In this document: piece by piece, positions 7,092 through 16,765 of the stretch
How the letters are laid out: each line of letters starts with the position of its first letter
Numbering within the stretch: the first letter of the stretch is position 1
DNA from: a virus
Length of the DNA stretch: 64,000 bases
Strand: one strand, 5' to 3'
IMG/VR virus record: IMGVR_UViG_3300031857_000076
Span: 27,626-91,625 of that record
Position numbers and translations under genes: made by a program
Notes under the pieces: generated by a model
The model's input: only the letters and a program-made list of their open reading frames with translations
Told to the model about the DNA's origin: nothing
Database searches by the model: none

Positions 7092-7602
7092 AATATGCGA
7101 AGTCTTCTATGGTTTTAAATTTAAAAAGTTTTTGGGCAATTGCAATGAATTGTCTTTTTTTATGTTTTCTGCGCACGTTTCCAGCTATATATTTTACATT
7201 ATATTTGGCCTTAATCAACTGAAAAATTCCAAAAGCTGATTGTTGAAAAAGGTTCCAATTAAAATATCTCGAAGCAGCAAAAACAAATTCGCATGTGTGT
7301 TGTGGTTTGATGATTTGTTCTAGTTCTTTTGGAATTTCAAGTGTTTTTAAGCCAATATCAAAAGATATGAATCCAATAAAGCGATTGTCTTGCAATACAT
7401 AGAATATTTTCGTTTGATCAATTAGGTATTTAAAATGTTCGTCGTATTTGGTTTTTTGCTCAGAAAGAGTTTTGTATTTGAAGTCTAATGGCCTAGAGCG
7501 ATTGAAGAATTCCAAATAAACAAGCAGCAGTTTTTGCCTTTCGTCCTCACTTCCTAAAAATTCGTGTAATTTATAGTTTGAACCGTTATTATTTTTAGTC
7601 AT
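7078..7602 (-). CDS. GNAT-like acetyltransferase
   Basis: 174 residues from ATG 7602. Central strands (FYVLQDNRFIGFISFDIG) and a C-terminal segment YIAGNVRRKHKKRQFIAIAQKLFKFK match the layout of GNAT enzymes, where a strand, an Arg/Gly-rich turn and a helix hold acetyl-CoA, although the turn is atypical. The acceptor is unknown. Its ATG and the ATG of the divergent tail gene share two bases of a CATG, leaving no room for a separate promoter. Confidence 0.55.
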   Translation of the reverse strand: MTKNNNGSNYKLHEFLGSEDERQKLLLVYLEFFNRSRPLDFKYKTLSEQKTKYDEHFKYLIDQTKIFYVLQDNRFIGFISFDIGLKTLEIPKELEQIIKPQHTCEFVFAASRYFNWNLFQQSAFGIFQLIKAKYNVKYIAGNVRRKHKKRQFIAIAQKLFKFKTIEDFAYYEIP

Positions 7603-8617
7603 GCCCATTAACAACAAAGTTTCTAAAGACTTACTTGATTTAGAGCCAACAGCCGTTTTAGAGTTTTACAAAATCTATTACGATACGGTTAATGAGCCAG
7701 ACTCTTTCTTCCCGTTCCATCCATGCTCTAATGGATTACAAGGCAAGATTGTGTTGAATAACATTGCTTATGTGCCTTTGGCAGTTGAAGTTGAGGATTT
7801 TGAAACAAATATTTTCAATCGAATCAGTCGTCCAAAGATTAGAATCAGCAATGAACAGTTGGTAATTAGTCAGATTTTGCGCCGAAAAAACGATTTTAAA
7901 TTCGCAAAACTAGAAAGAATTAAAATTTTTGTTAAATACATTGACGATGTAAATTTTGAAGGAGGCATTAATCCTTATGGAGTTGCAGACCCAAATTCTG
8001 AAATTTCTCGCGACTCTTATGTAATTTCTCAAAAGACACAAGAAAACAAGTCTCTTGTGGAGTTTGAATTGACTGCTCCATTTGACTTGGAAAACTTTTC
8101 CATCCCTGGAAGATTGGTGATGGGAAGATACTGTTATTGGCAGTATCGCGGATTGGGATGTCACTATTTTGGTGCTCCAGTTTGCCAAGAAGATGACACG
8201 CCATTTACTTATGTTCCAACTGGCAGCTTTAACTTTCAAAGCAGTAGTAATGAGTGGACCTATAATATAACCTACAATCCAGGAATGATTGTTTATGTTT
8301 CTACTCCGAAAGACCCGTTTAGAACTTGGTATGTTTGCACACAAACGCATGTAGCAACAGAAAACAACATGCCTGGCCTTGATGACGCTCCTTGGGAAAA
8401 AGATGGCTGTTCCAAGTCTATTGGAGCTTGCAAAAAGCGGTTTTATAATTCCACCCTATCTTATAGCGGTATTTCTGGCTCTCAAACGGTTACTGGCTCC
8501 GTTTATAATCCTGTTCCTAGCGCTCAAACAGCTAGTTTAGGCGCATTTTATCTGCCATTTGGGGGCTTTCCAGCCACAGACAATTATCAATATGGACAAT
8601 CCTATCGTCAAAAATAA
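7601..8617 (+). CDS. Tail tip protein L-like (iron-sulfur minor tail protein)
   Basis: 338 residues. The start MPINNKVSKDLLDLEP matches the lambda gpL type N-terminus. The second domain carries the conserved Cys pattern YCYWQYRGLGCHY, then C-S-K and GACKKRF, corresponding to the four Cys that bind an Fe-S cluster in lambda gpL. It acts in tail-tip assembly between the distal tube and the central fibre. It begins the plus-strand tail-tip operon L, K, I, J and overlaps the JAMM gene by 26 nt. No TTGACA promoter is present; GTGTAATTTATAG lies about 30 nt upstream. Confidence 0.88.
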   Translation: MPINNKVSKDLLDLEPTAVLEFYKIYYDTVNEPDSFFPFHPCSNGLQGKIVLNNIAYVPLAVEVEDFETNIFNRISRPKIRISNEQLVISQILRRKNDFKFAKLERIKIFVKYIDDVNFEGGINPYGVADPNSEISRDSYVISQKTQENKSLVEFELTAPFDLENFSIPGRLVMGRYCYWQYRGLGCHYFGAPVCQEDDTPFTYVPTGSFNFQSSSNEWTYNITYNPGMIVYVSTPKDPFRTWYVCTQTHVATENNMPGLDDAPWEKDGCSKSIGACKKRFYNSTLSYSGISGSQTVTGSVYNPVPSAQTASLGAFYLPFGGFPATDNYQYGQSYRQK

Positions 8618-8996
8618 AAGCTTTAAAAAAATTCTGGAGTCTGTTCGTGAGCATTGTGATAGATATTTCTCGTTAGAGTGCTGCGGTTTTGTTGGCAAAA
8701 ATGGCAAAGACTATATAGTGCAGTTTGTTAATAATCGCTCACCAAATCCAAAACAGTTTTTTTGTGTTGATCCTTTGGACTATTTGAGGTTCAAAAACGA
8801 AAACGAATTTATTTCATTGATTCACTCTCACCCTGATGGAGACGAGTCTTTTTCAGAAATGGACCAAGCAAATTCAGAGGCTACTTGTTTGCCGTCCATT
8901 ATTTACTCACTCCAAACTAAGAAATTTGCAATTTATGAGCCAAAAGAGCATGAAGTTGATGTAAATACTCTTAATAAGGTAAAAGGCTTCTTATGA
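8592..8996 (+). CDS. JAMM/Mov34-domain tail assembly peptidase (gpK-like, JAMM only)
   Basis: 134 residues from ATG 8592 (a TTG at 8559 would lengthen it into the L gene). The zinc-peptidase motif HSHPDGDESFSEMD gives H-x-H-x10-D, with an upstream Glu in LECCGFVG. Lambda gpK has this domain fused to an NlpC/P60 hydrolase; here only the JAMM part exists. It probably processes or assembles the tail tip. It is coupled to the I-like gene by a 4-nt overlap. Confidence 0.85.
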   Translation: MDNPIVKNKSFKKILESVREHCDRYFSLECCGFVGKNGKDYIVQFVNNRSPNPKQFFCVDPLDYLRFKNENEFISLIHSHPDGDESFSEMDQANSEATCLPSIIYSLQTKKFAIYEPKEHEVDVNTLNKVKGFL

Positions 8997-9601
8997 CAGA
9001 AATTCATCTACATGGTATTTTAGGCAAAAAATATGGGCGATTGCATAGATTTGCAATCAAAGAACCTAGAGATGTGGTTCGAGCTTTAGAAGCTAATTAT
9101 GAAAATTTCTCAAAAGACCTCAAAGACTTATTAAAGAAAAAAATTGTTTACTCAATTGTTGCTGACAACCAGTGGGTTCAAGGCAACTCTTTTACAGAGA
9201 TTAAAAAAATCAAGAAAATTGATTTTGTGCCAACAATTATTGGTTCAACAGTAGGGCAAATTATTATGTTAGTTATTGCTGTGGCTTCTGCGGTATATTC
9301 CTATGTTCAAGCTGGCAAGCAACAATATCCTCAAATTCCTGGAGCAGAAGGAATTTCATCAGCTAATTCTAAATCATTAGCTTTCTCCAATCGAGAAAAT
9401 ATCACTGAGCAAGGCAATCCAGTTCCTCTTGTTTATGGGCGATTAAAAGTTGGCTCTTTTGTTGTTCAAAGCTCCATTAAATCTTTCCCGCTCACACTCA
9501 CTTTAACAGACGAATTTTTAAATTCAACAGCTAAAAAATCTGCCAACCAAGTTGCTATTATTGATAGTGCCGATTCGGTTTTGAGCAATCCAAAATACTA
9601 A
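8993..9601 (+). CDS. Tail assembly protein I-like
   Basis: 202 residues. The N-terminal ubiquitin-like start (TEIHLHGILGKKYGRLHRFA) and the position between K- and J-like genes identify the lambda tail assembly protein I family. A glycine-rich hydrophobic segment (TIIGSTVGQIIMLVIAVASA) in the middle is typical. The C-terminal part contains PVPLVYGRLKVGSFVV, seen in the same family. It assists assembly and may not remain in the virion. Confidence 0.85.
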   Translation: MTEIHLHGILGKKYGRLHRFAIKEPRDVVRALEANYENFSKDLKDLLKKKIVYSIVADNQWVQGNSFTEIKKIKKIDFVPTIIGSTVGQIIMLVIAVASAVYSYVQAGKQQYPQIPGAEGISSANSKSLAFSNRENITEQGNPVPLVYGRLKVGSFVVQSSIKSFPLTLTLTDEFLNSTAKKSANQVAIIDSADSVLSNPKY

Positions 9602-9602
9602 A

Positions 9603-12600
9603 ATGAGCCATTTTTCTAAAAAATATATCAAAGGAATTGTTGGTGCGGGTGGAGGTCCAGATGCTCCACCACCACCTACTCCACCAACATTTAAGCCGCC
9701 AAAGTTAGGAGACTTGCAAGCTGTTTCTTCTTATGACTATGTAGAAAATATTGATCTTATTTCAGACGGAGAAATTGATGGTTTTGTTGGGCAGAATGGC
9801 GAATATGTTGACAATATCCGTTTATTTGAAAGTATTTATTTGGAAGATGTTATTGTGCGTCAGCCAGTTGACAGCGATTCATTTAACACTATTGCGGACC
9901 TTGACTTGAGTTTTATTGGCTCCGCTTTTCAAAATAAGTTCTACTCTAATTCGGAGTTTATTGAAACTTTAATAACAGATTTGAGTGATTTAAGTGGTTC
10001 AAACACTCAAGGTGTTTCATTTTCTGTTTTATCTGGCAAAGATAGAATAGCTGATTCTATTTTTCAATCAATTCAAAATATTGAGAATGTGTATGCTGGT
10101 ATTCAACCATCGGCTCAAAATGATTCGATTTTTAAACAATTGAGATTATTAAGAGCACAGTTTAATTTCACTTCTCAGAGAGAGGTTTTAGCTTATCTTT
10201 TACCAGATTTTCCAGAATATTTCGCCACTGATTATCCGTTTTTGGCATTAAAAATTTCTTTAAATGTTGATCTTGCTCCTGATGGATACGTTCACTCCAT
10301 TGATGATTTGATTATCTTGTCTAATGACATTTATAATCAGATATATTATGATTTAGAGTCAACAGAATTGCAAAATAAAAAGATTTTATCTCCTAAAAAG
10401 AAAATTAACACATGTTTTTTTCAAAGTGCTGGTGGCAATACGTCAGCAAAAGGGGATTTTTATGTTTTCTTCTATCAAAGAAATAATTATGTTTTAAAAA
10501 ATGGAGTTGATGCAATAATTAATTTCATCAAATCTGTTAAGATTATCAATACCACGGCTAAATTTAATTATGCTAACGCGACCTTTGAAACAAGAGACGG
10601 AGCTGATCTTCAAAAACCATTAAGTTTATTCAATAAAACTTATTTAGATACTCAATTTAACTCTAAACTTAGGGGTCCGTTTGAGCAAGGCAAGCCTGTA
10701 TTAACGCTGTTAAATAAAGAATACACTGAGGTTGATTCAAGATACAACGAATCATCTGTTATGGCGAGTTCTGGATTAATATCTGATTCTGAATTCAAAC
10801 AAGGAACAACTGAATTCTTTTCAATTCAAGAACTAAGTGAATTAAAAACTTTGCATACTGATTTATTTAAAAATGAATCTGAATTTGTTAGTTTAACAAA
10901 ACAACTAATGAGCGGTAATACTTTATCCCTTGGCCTTTTAAATCCTAATCCAGAATTTAGAAGTAGTTCTTGGTCCATTGAATCATTGAATAAAACTGGA
11001 AATATCATTCAGATGGTATTAGCTGGCAAGGTAAGTTATCGCTTTTATTCAAATGATATAAAAATTACGCTTTCTTTTGATAAATCAACAAAATGTTTTA
11101 AAAGAAACATTGTTAAAAACAATGGTGATCAGTTTAATATATTAGCCACGGATACTGTTTACATAACGGATTATCAAAAAGATTTGATAAATGCAAATAA
11201 TTTTGATTTTACTTTAATATATGAATATTCTTCTTTTAGTGGTCAAGTATTTTTAACATCCTACTCTCCTTCAACTGGTTGGCCTTTATTTTTCAGAATC
11301 GCTTTTCGCGCTTTATTAGAAGGCGCTTACGCCAACGAAGGAAGTGATGATTTTAGAAAAGTTAATGGTGCTATTGAGAGCTATACTAATTGGAATAAAA
11401 ATTATGTCAAGTATTTATCGGAACCTGGATCAAGAATTACGCATATAGTTTTAAATCCCAATGTTGATCAAGTATTTATTTCTTTGCAGATCACAAGTTT
11501 ACAAGATACGGCTCAACAAAATTTACTTTTATTGAAGTCAGATGGCACAAAAGAAGACGTTCAAGCTGGCACAAGCATTCCTTCCGTAATAGAATTTAGA
11601 ATTGAAACTGGATACCAAACGCTAACTGGAGAAGAAGAGTTGTTTGTTTCAAGATTGTTCCAAGTTAGAGGCTTGGTTAATTCGCCAGTATCAATTGATG
11701 TTGGTCGAGAAGAAAACGCTTCAGTAATTCAACAATATAGCCGCTTTATTCTAGGAAGTCAGAATATTGCACAGCCAATTTCTCTTCCTCCCCATGTAGT
11801 TAATAAAAATAGATTTGTAAGAGCCTATAGAACAACTGCGGAATCTTACTCTTCACTTATCCGCCGTGAAATATATTTGCAAAAAATCACCGAAATTATT
11901 AATGTTCCATTTTCTTATCCATACTCAACCATTTGTGGTTTAAAATTAGATGCTAGAACATTCACTTCCATTCCTGCTCGCAGTTATGACGCGAGATTTA
12001 AGAAAGTTTTCGTCCCAAGCAATTATTTTCCACTCAAGGCAAATGGTCAAGACAAAAGATATATTGCTGGAAAGAATTTGGCTTCATTCAATAGCCTAAG
12101 CAATTCTAGTGATGAAAAAACAATTTATAAAGGCAATTGGGATGGAACATTTAAACTAGCTTGGACCGATAATCCTGTTTGGGTTCTTTTTGATATTCTA
12201 ATCAATCGTAGATATGGATTAGGCAACTTTATTTCGCCATCTGAGGTTAACTATTGGGAGCTTTATAAGATTGGCCGCTATTGTGATGGTGTTGATATTA
12301 ATGGCGTATTTGTTGGCGTTCCTGCTGCTGATGGCGGACTAGAGCCAAGATATGCCTTTAATGGCGTAATTGCTGATAAAACCAATGTGTTTGAATCATT
12401 GAAGTCTCTAGTGGCTTGCTTTAGAGGCAACATGTTTTACACAAACTCAGAAATCAACTTCACAAACGATAGGCTCAAGCCAATCATGGGCTTCTTCAAT
12501 AATTCGAATGTGAAAGATGGTATGTTCAACTACTCAAATGAGCGTCGAGATTTACAATACAATGTTATTGAAGTGACTTATTTAGATCGCGACGACTTGT

Positions 12601-13769
12601 TCAAACAGAAAATTGAATATGTGGAAGACCCTGATGACATTAAAACTCGCGGCATTTTAAGAACCACAGCGCAAACTTTTGGCATTACTAGCCGCGCTCA
12701 CGCCAAACGCCTTGGTGAACACATCATCTACTCCACCATTAATGAAGACGAAAATGTGGCCTTTGTTGGCAACTTGGAAACTCTCTTATGCAGGCCAGGA
12801 GATTTGATCGCAATCAATGACAATGTTAAAACCCTTAAAAATCATGTGGGGCGAGTTTTAGATGTTGATACAATTAATAACTCTATATATACTAATGTTT
12901 CTCTTAAATCGTCTGATTTTAGCTCTTCTGGACTAACGGGAGAAATTTCTGTTCTGATTCCAACTGGCAAATATCAGTCTAATGACTTTTATGATTTGGC
13001 CAAGTCTCCAACAAAGTTAAGTGTTTCTGAACTCTATCAAACAGATGTTCCGATCAGAGTGACGCTTCAAGCAACTGGAACTCAAGTCATTGACTCTTCT
13101 CCAGCATTGGATTATGGTTCCAAGTTCTTTATTGATACTGGATGTTCTGGCTATCCATTGTTGCAGCAAGTTCGCGCTGGAACACCTTGCTCCATTACAA
13201 TCGCTAACACTAAACAGCAGGTTTATAAAATTCAATCAATCAAAGAACTAAACCTCAATGAATATGAGGTCATTGCTTCAAAGTTTGACACTGGTAAATT
13301 TGCAGAGATTGAACAAGGCGAAACTGGCTTGATGCAAGATTTCTTCTCCGCCTTCCCACCAGCTAGAAATACAGCAGTGAGCGAAGGCCAAGCAGAATTG
13401 CTGCAAAATAAATATGTGTATGACTTGGGATTCCCAAGAATTTTAACATTAAGAACTGGCAATTGGGACATGCAAGCAGATACAGCAGATTTGTCTGGAA
13501 GCTGGTTGCCTGTTAATGGCGCAAACGCCTACAATGTTGAATTAATTACTCCAAAATTTAAAAGCATCAAACAAACTGTTACTGGTAACTCTGCTATTTT
13601 TGAAGATCAAACAGAAGTTGGAACCTTTACTTTAAAAGTAACTGCCAGAAACACTGGTTCATATCCAAACCCAATATCAGCAACCGCATCCAGATCACTA
13701 TCTGTTGTTTCTTATGTGGCTCCAGTAAGAACAAACGGAATCATTCAAGGATTCGTAATTAATAAATAA
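9603..13769 (+). CDS. Central tail hub / tip attachment protein J-like
   Basis: 1388 residues, longer than lambda gpJ (1132). After a Pro-rich linker (APPPPTPPTFKPP) the N-terminal motif NIDLISDGEIDGFVG matches the gpJ start. At about 785-900 comes FVPSNYFPL to WVLFDILINRRYGLG, and at about 910-1100 the phage-tail_3-type hub domain (YAFNGVIADK, CFRGNMFYT). Residues about 1290-1375 form a fibronectin-III-like domain (SGSWLPVNGANAYNVEL). An unusually large insert of about 600 residues precedes the hub. It contacts the host receptor and forms the conduit for DNA. The downstream fibre gene starts 4 nt later. Confidence 0.88.
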   Translation: MSHFSKKYIKGIVGAGGGPDAPPPPTPPTFKPPKLGDLQAVSSYDYVENIDLISDGEIDGFVGQNGEYVDNIRLFESIYLEDVIVRQPVDSDSFNTIADLDLSFIGSAFQNKFYSNSEFIETLITDLSDLSGSNTQGVSFSVLSGKDRIADSIFQSIQNIENVYAGIQPSAQNDSIFKQLRLLRAQFNFTSQREVLAYLLPDFPEYFATDYPFLALKISLNVDLAPDGYVHSIDDLIILSNDIYNQIYYDLESTELQNKKILSPKKKINTCFFQSAGGNTSAKGDFYVFFYQRNNYVLKNGVDAIINFIKSVKIINTTAKFNYANATFETRDGADLQKPLSLFNKTYLDTQFNSKLRGPFEQGKPVLTLLNKEYTEVDSRYNESSVMASSGLISDSEFKQGTTEFFSIQELSELKTLHTDLFKNESEFVSLTKQLMSGNTLSLGLLNPNPEFRSSSWSIESLNKTGNIIQMVLAGKVSYRFYSNDIKITLSFDKSTKCFKRNIVKNNGDQFNILATDTVYITDYQKDLINANNFDFTLIYEYSSFSGQVFLTSYSPSTGWPLFFRIAFRALLEGAYANEGSDDFRKVNGAIESYTNWNKNYVKYLSEPGSRITHIVLNPNVDQVFISLQITSLQDTAQQNLLLLKSDGTKEDVQAGTSIPSVIEFRIETGYQTLTGEEELFVSRLFQVRGLVNSPVSIDVGREENASVIQQYSRFILGSQNIAQPISLPPHVVNKNRFVRAYRTTAESYSSLIRREIYLQKITEIINVPFSYPYSTICGLKLDARTFTSIPARSYDARFKKVFVPSNYFPLKANGQDKRYIAGKNLASFNSLSNSSDEKTIYKGNWDGTFKLAWTDNPVWVLFDILINRRYGLGNFISPSEVNYWELYKIGRYCDGVDINGVFVGVPAADGGLEPRYAFNGVIADKTNVFESLKSLVACFRGNMFYTNSEINFTNDRLKPIMGFFNNSNVKDGMFNYSNERRDLQYNVIEVTYLDRDDLFKQKIEYVEDPDDIKTRGILRTTAQTFGITSRAHAKRLGEHIIYSTINEDENVAFVGNLETLLCRPGDLIAINDNVKTLKNHVGRVLDVDTINNSIYTNVSLKSSDFSSSGLTGEISVLIPTGKYQSNDFYDLAKSPTKLSVSELYQTDVPIRVTLQATGTQVIDSSPALDYGSKFFIDTGCSGYPLLQQVRAGTPCSITIANTKQQVYKIQSIKELNLNEYEVIASKFDTGKFAEIEQGETGLMQDFFSAFPPARNTAVSEGQAELLQNKYVYDLGFPRILTLRTGNWDMQADTADLSGSWLPVNGANAYNVELITPKFKSIKQTVTGNSAIFEDQTEVGTFTLKVTARNTGSYPNPISATASRSLSVVSYVAPVRTNGIIQGFVINK

Positions 13770-13773
13770 CTCT

Positions 13774-16764
13774 ATGCCTTCTTATTTTCATACTGGTCAA
13801 GATTGTAGTGGTAATACAGTAGGTCTTTATACTGAAAATCCCACATGGGTTTCAACTGATATTGCTTATTCTGACTCCGCTTTATCTTCGTTTTTTAATG
13901 GGGAATTTAATTCTTTATTTTATTCTGACGGTATATCATATCCTTACGATTGTCCATCTCCGCCTCCCTCACCAACGCCTTCACCGCCTTCACCGCCGTC
14001 TCCGCCTACACCGCCTCCTACACCGCCTCCTACACCGCCTCCTACACCGCCTCCTACACCGCCACCTCCTTCGCCTACACCGCCGCCAATTATTCCGCCA
14101 GCGCCTCCAGCGCCACCGTTTCCAGTTGGTTTTTATCCATCTGCAACGTCCAAAGGCACGGGAGAGAGTTTCTATTATTCAAGATTTAAAGACTCTTCTT
14201 TCAATTTTCAATATAGAGATATTTATGATAATGAAATCACAAGCGATTTACAGTTAGCGCAAAATCAAGGCTTCTCCAACTATAATTTCTCGTATAAAGC
14301 TTCTTTGCTTTCCACTGGAGCTACGCCTGCCACTGCTCAATCGCATTTAATTGCCTCAAATTTTGCAACAAATCAAACAAGCTTATCTTTTAATTTTCCT
14401 CAAACTAAAAATGCTGAACTTTTTGGACTGCCTTCTGGAGAAAGATATTATTCATTACTATTCAACATCAAAAATCAAGGTGCTGAAAACTCTGTATTAG
14501 CAACAGTTTACCATTTGCCAGCTAATATTGATTTTATTAGTGTTGAAGATTATTTCTCATCTCAAACTTCTGGAGTTCTTAATAATGTTTTAACAACATG
14601 GAATTATGTTGGAGACGGGGTTTTGACGGGGTTTGATGTCACTGGTAAAACTAATTCATTTATTACTGGATTGACCTCTGGCCTTACTCAAGTTTTAAAT
14701 TGGAGTTATAATCCGACTGGAGATGTTTCTGGTTTTGCTATCACTGGCTACATCAATAGCGGAGATTTTTACAGTGTTTATTCTGGAGGTAACTTAGTGC
14801 CTTCGAGCGAATACGAAATTAAGTTCACCCCAACACCACAAGTTAATTTTTATAGTTTGCCTAATTTATTTGCCCTTAATATTGTTGAATCAACAGGAAA
14901 CACAGGATTCTTATCAACGAACTATAGAGCGTTTATTGGTGGCTTTGAAGAGCTTTCGGGAGATTATTCTATTGATGGAAATAATGATCAATTAATTTTT
15001 AATGTCCCTCCAGCAAGCGGTTCAACAATTGTCATTCAAGAGCTTACAGGTGTCACACAATTATTAAATGCTCCCTTGAGTGGCCAAATTAATTTTACAG
15101 TTAACTTCGATGCCGATGCTGTCGAAAATTATATTACAAAAGGTATTGATGTTTATACTGGTGCTAATACTGGAACGCCATATTCATTATCTGGTTTCGC
15201 ATTATTAAAAACAGTCAATTTCTTGGAAAACGCCTCTTCACAAAGCTTTTCAATTTTTGCCAATGAAGTGCCAAACAATCAGTTTGTTTACTATAAATTT
15301 GTGGGTCAAGATGATTTTGGAACTGGCTACGTTTATGGCGCAGAAACGAGTGGGTATTTGTTCTCTCCACCAGAACAATTATTTTATACAAATGGTATTC
15401 CTCCTACCTTATCTTTTGATCGGAGAACGGGTAATTTCTTTAGTGGCTATAATTCACCTGCTAATGTTCCAAATTCAGATGGAGCACTTATTTACCAAAC
15501 GGGAAGCTCTGGACAAAATCTTTATTTAGTCAAGTCTGGACAATGGAAAACTATTCTGCCCTACGAGGAAATTACTGGAAACATTGATCAAACATATTTA
15601 AAAAAATCTGATGGCCTATATATTAGTGGTCGCGCAATTACTGGATACAATCAATCAATTACTGGTTTACAATTTTCTGGTACAACAACAAAAACTCTTT
15701 TCTTATATCCTAGAAATGGGCAAACAATTTCTGGTTCATTTACCGATAATGCTTCTATTGGTGATGTAGTTTATGCAACTGGAAACCAAACCATCAGTGG
15801 AGAAAAAACTTTTATCGGAAAGCTTATTACTGAAACTGGGTTTTTTGGTAAAAATAATTCTTTTGGTAGTTATGTTCAAAATTACTATCCAACAATTGCT
15901 GGTGGTTCTGGAAACTCTGGAAATTCTCGCTATGGTTTGATTGGTGGCGGTCAAGGTAATGTATTAAATACTGGTTCTCATAATACAATTGCTGGTGGAT
16001 GGAACAATAAAACAGATGATGGAAGTTGGCAATCTATCTTGGGCGGGGTAGGTAATATCACTTCTGGTTCTTTTACCACAATTGGCGGTGGTCAAGATAA
16101 TTTAGCAAGTAATAGTTACGCTTCTGTTTTAGGGGGCTATTATAATACTTCTAGTGGATATTCAGCGTCTTGTTTGGGTGGAGAGAATAATAGTGCTGGA
16201 GGTTTGTGTTCAGTTATTTTGGCAGGTATAGGCTGTAGCACAACTCCAAATGCGGCATATTCAATTGCTGGTGGATACTACTCTAAAGCTGATCGTTATG
16301 GTTCAAGGGCTTACAGTTCAGATAAATTTAGTGCCGATGGAGATTGTCAAAATATTCAGTTTGTTTTAAACGCTACTACTTATGATTCTGGAGTTTCAGT
16401 TTTATCTATGGATGGTGCAGGTTTATATTTTAATATTTTAGAAAACCAAACCGATAAAATCATGATGCTTACAGTTAAAGTTCTTGGTGTAGATGAAGAC
16501 GCTAATCTTTCTCAATATATGAGAAAAGCAGTCATTAGCACCCTTGCATCCAATACAGGCTATCAAAGAATCCATCATATTGAATCAATAGGAACCGATT
16601 TAGAAAACGCTGGTAAAGCGGTCTTTTCTGTAACAGGCAGTTTTAATACAGGAAGCTATAGTGATGTTTTTTGTATTTTTGGCAGCGGAGTTAGCGGCCA
16701 AAATACTAGATGGGCAGCTAGTATAGATGCTATTGAATTAATTAAACCAGCCGCTTATCCATAA
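13774..16764 (+). CDS. Tail fibre with polyproline hinge and YadA-like beta-roll
   Basis: 996 residues. About 60-118 is a polyproline hinge of PPTP units encoded by a 12-bp minisatellite. The middle has repeated TGxxxGF-type strands. About 669-680 reads TGNQTISGEKTF, a motif shared with the fibre at 51634. About 705-840 is a run of GGG-x-GN repeats (IGGGQGNVLNTGSHNTIAGG and similar) typical of trimeric YadA-type left-handed beta-rolls. The C-terminus is a compact beta domain. The protein probably trimerises and recognises the host surface. It follows the hub gene and precedes GT8 and sulfotransferase genes with almost no spacing. Confidence 0.8.
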   Translation: MPSYFHTGQDCSGNTVGLYTENPTWVSTDIAYSDSALSSFFNGEFNSLFYSDGISYPYDCPSPPPSPTPSPPSPPSPPTPPPTPPPTPPPTPPPTPPPPSPTPPPIIPPAPPAPPFPVGFYPSATSKGTGESFYYSRFKDSSFNFQYRDIYDNEITSDLQLAQNQGFSNYNFSYKASLLSTGATPATAQSHLIASNFATNQTSLSFNFPQTKNAELFGLPSGERYYSLLFNIKNQGAENSVLATVYHLPANIDFISVEDYFSSQTSGVLNNVLTTWNYVGDGVLTGFDVTGKTNSFITGLTSGLTQVLNWSYNPTGDVSGFAITGYINSGDFYSVYSGGNLVPSSEYEIKFTPTPQVNFYSLPNLFALNIVESTGNTGFLSTNYRAFIGGFEELSGDYSIDGNNDQLIFNVPPASGSTIVIQELTGVTQLLNAPLSGQINFTVNFDADAVENYITKGIDVYTGANTGTPYSLSGFALLKTVNFLENASSQSFSIFANEVPNNQFVYYKFVGQDDFGTGYVYGAETSGYLFSPPEQLFYTNGIPPTLSFDRRTGNFFSGYNSPANVPNSDGALIYQTGSSGQNLYLVKSGQWKTILPYEEITGNIDQTYLKKSDGLYISGRAITGYNQSITGLQFSGTTTKTLFLYPRNGQTISGSFTDNASIGDVVYATGNQTISGEKTFIGKLITETGFFGKNNSFGSYVQNYYPTIAGGSGNSGNSRYGLIGGGQGNVLNTGSHNTIAGGWNNKTDDGSWQSILGGVGNITSGSFTTIGGGQDNLASNSYASVLGGYYNTSSGYSASCLGGENNSAGGLCSVILAGIGCSTTPNAAYSIAGGYYSKADRYGSRAYSSDKFSADGDCQNIQFVLNATTYDSGVSVLSMDGAGLYFNILENQTDKIMMLTVKVLGVDEDANLSQYMRKAVISTLASNTGYQRIHHIESIGTDLENAGKAVFSVTGSFNTGSYSDVFCIFGSGVSGQNTRWAASIDAIELIKPAAYP
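14006..14063 (+). repeat. 12-bp coding minisatellite (PPTP units)
   Basis: The unit CTACACCGCCTC occurs four times perfectly in tandem (14006-14053) and then partially. It is GC-rich in an AT-rich genome. Multiples of 12 keep frame, so copy number can vary hinge length without disrupting the fibre. Confidence 0.85.
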
Positions 16765-16765
16765 A

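Noticed and set aside
13950-14123. CRISPR array or regulatory repeat at the C/T-rich tandem units
   Set aside because: The 12-bp units are directly adjacent without spacers and encode an in-frame polyproline stretch.
13862-14257. Alternate-frame Leu/His/Arg-rich protein over the polyproline segment
   Set aside because: Low-complexity composition follows from reading the 12-bp repeat in another frame; no start signal or family supports it.
16733-16765. TTGAAT-17-TATCCA upstream of the GT8 gene as another leaderless promoter
   Set aside because: The -10 match is poor, the gene is in an operon after the fibre, and the sequence is coding, so it is not counted in the class.
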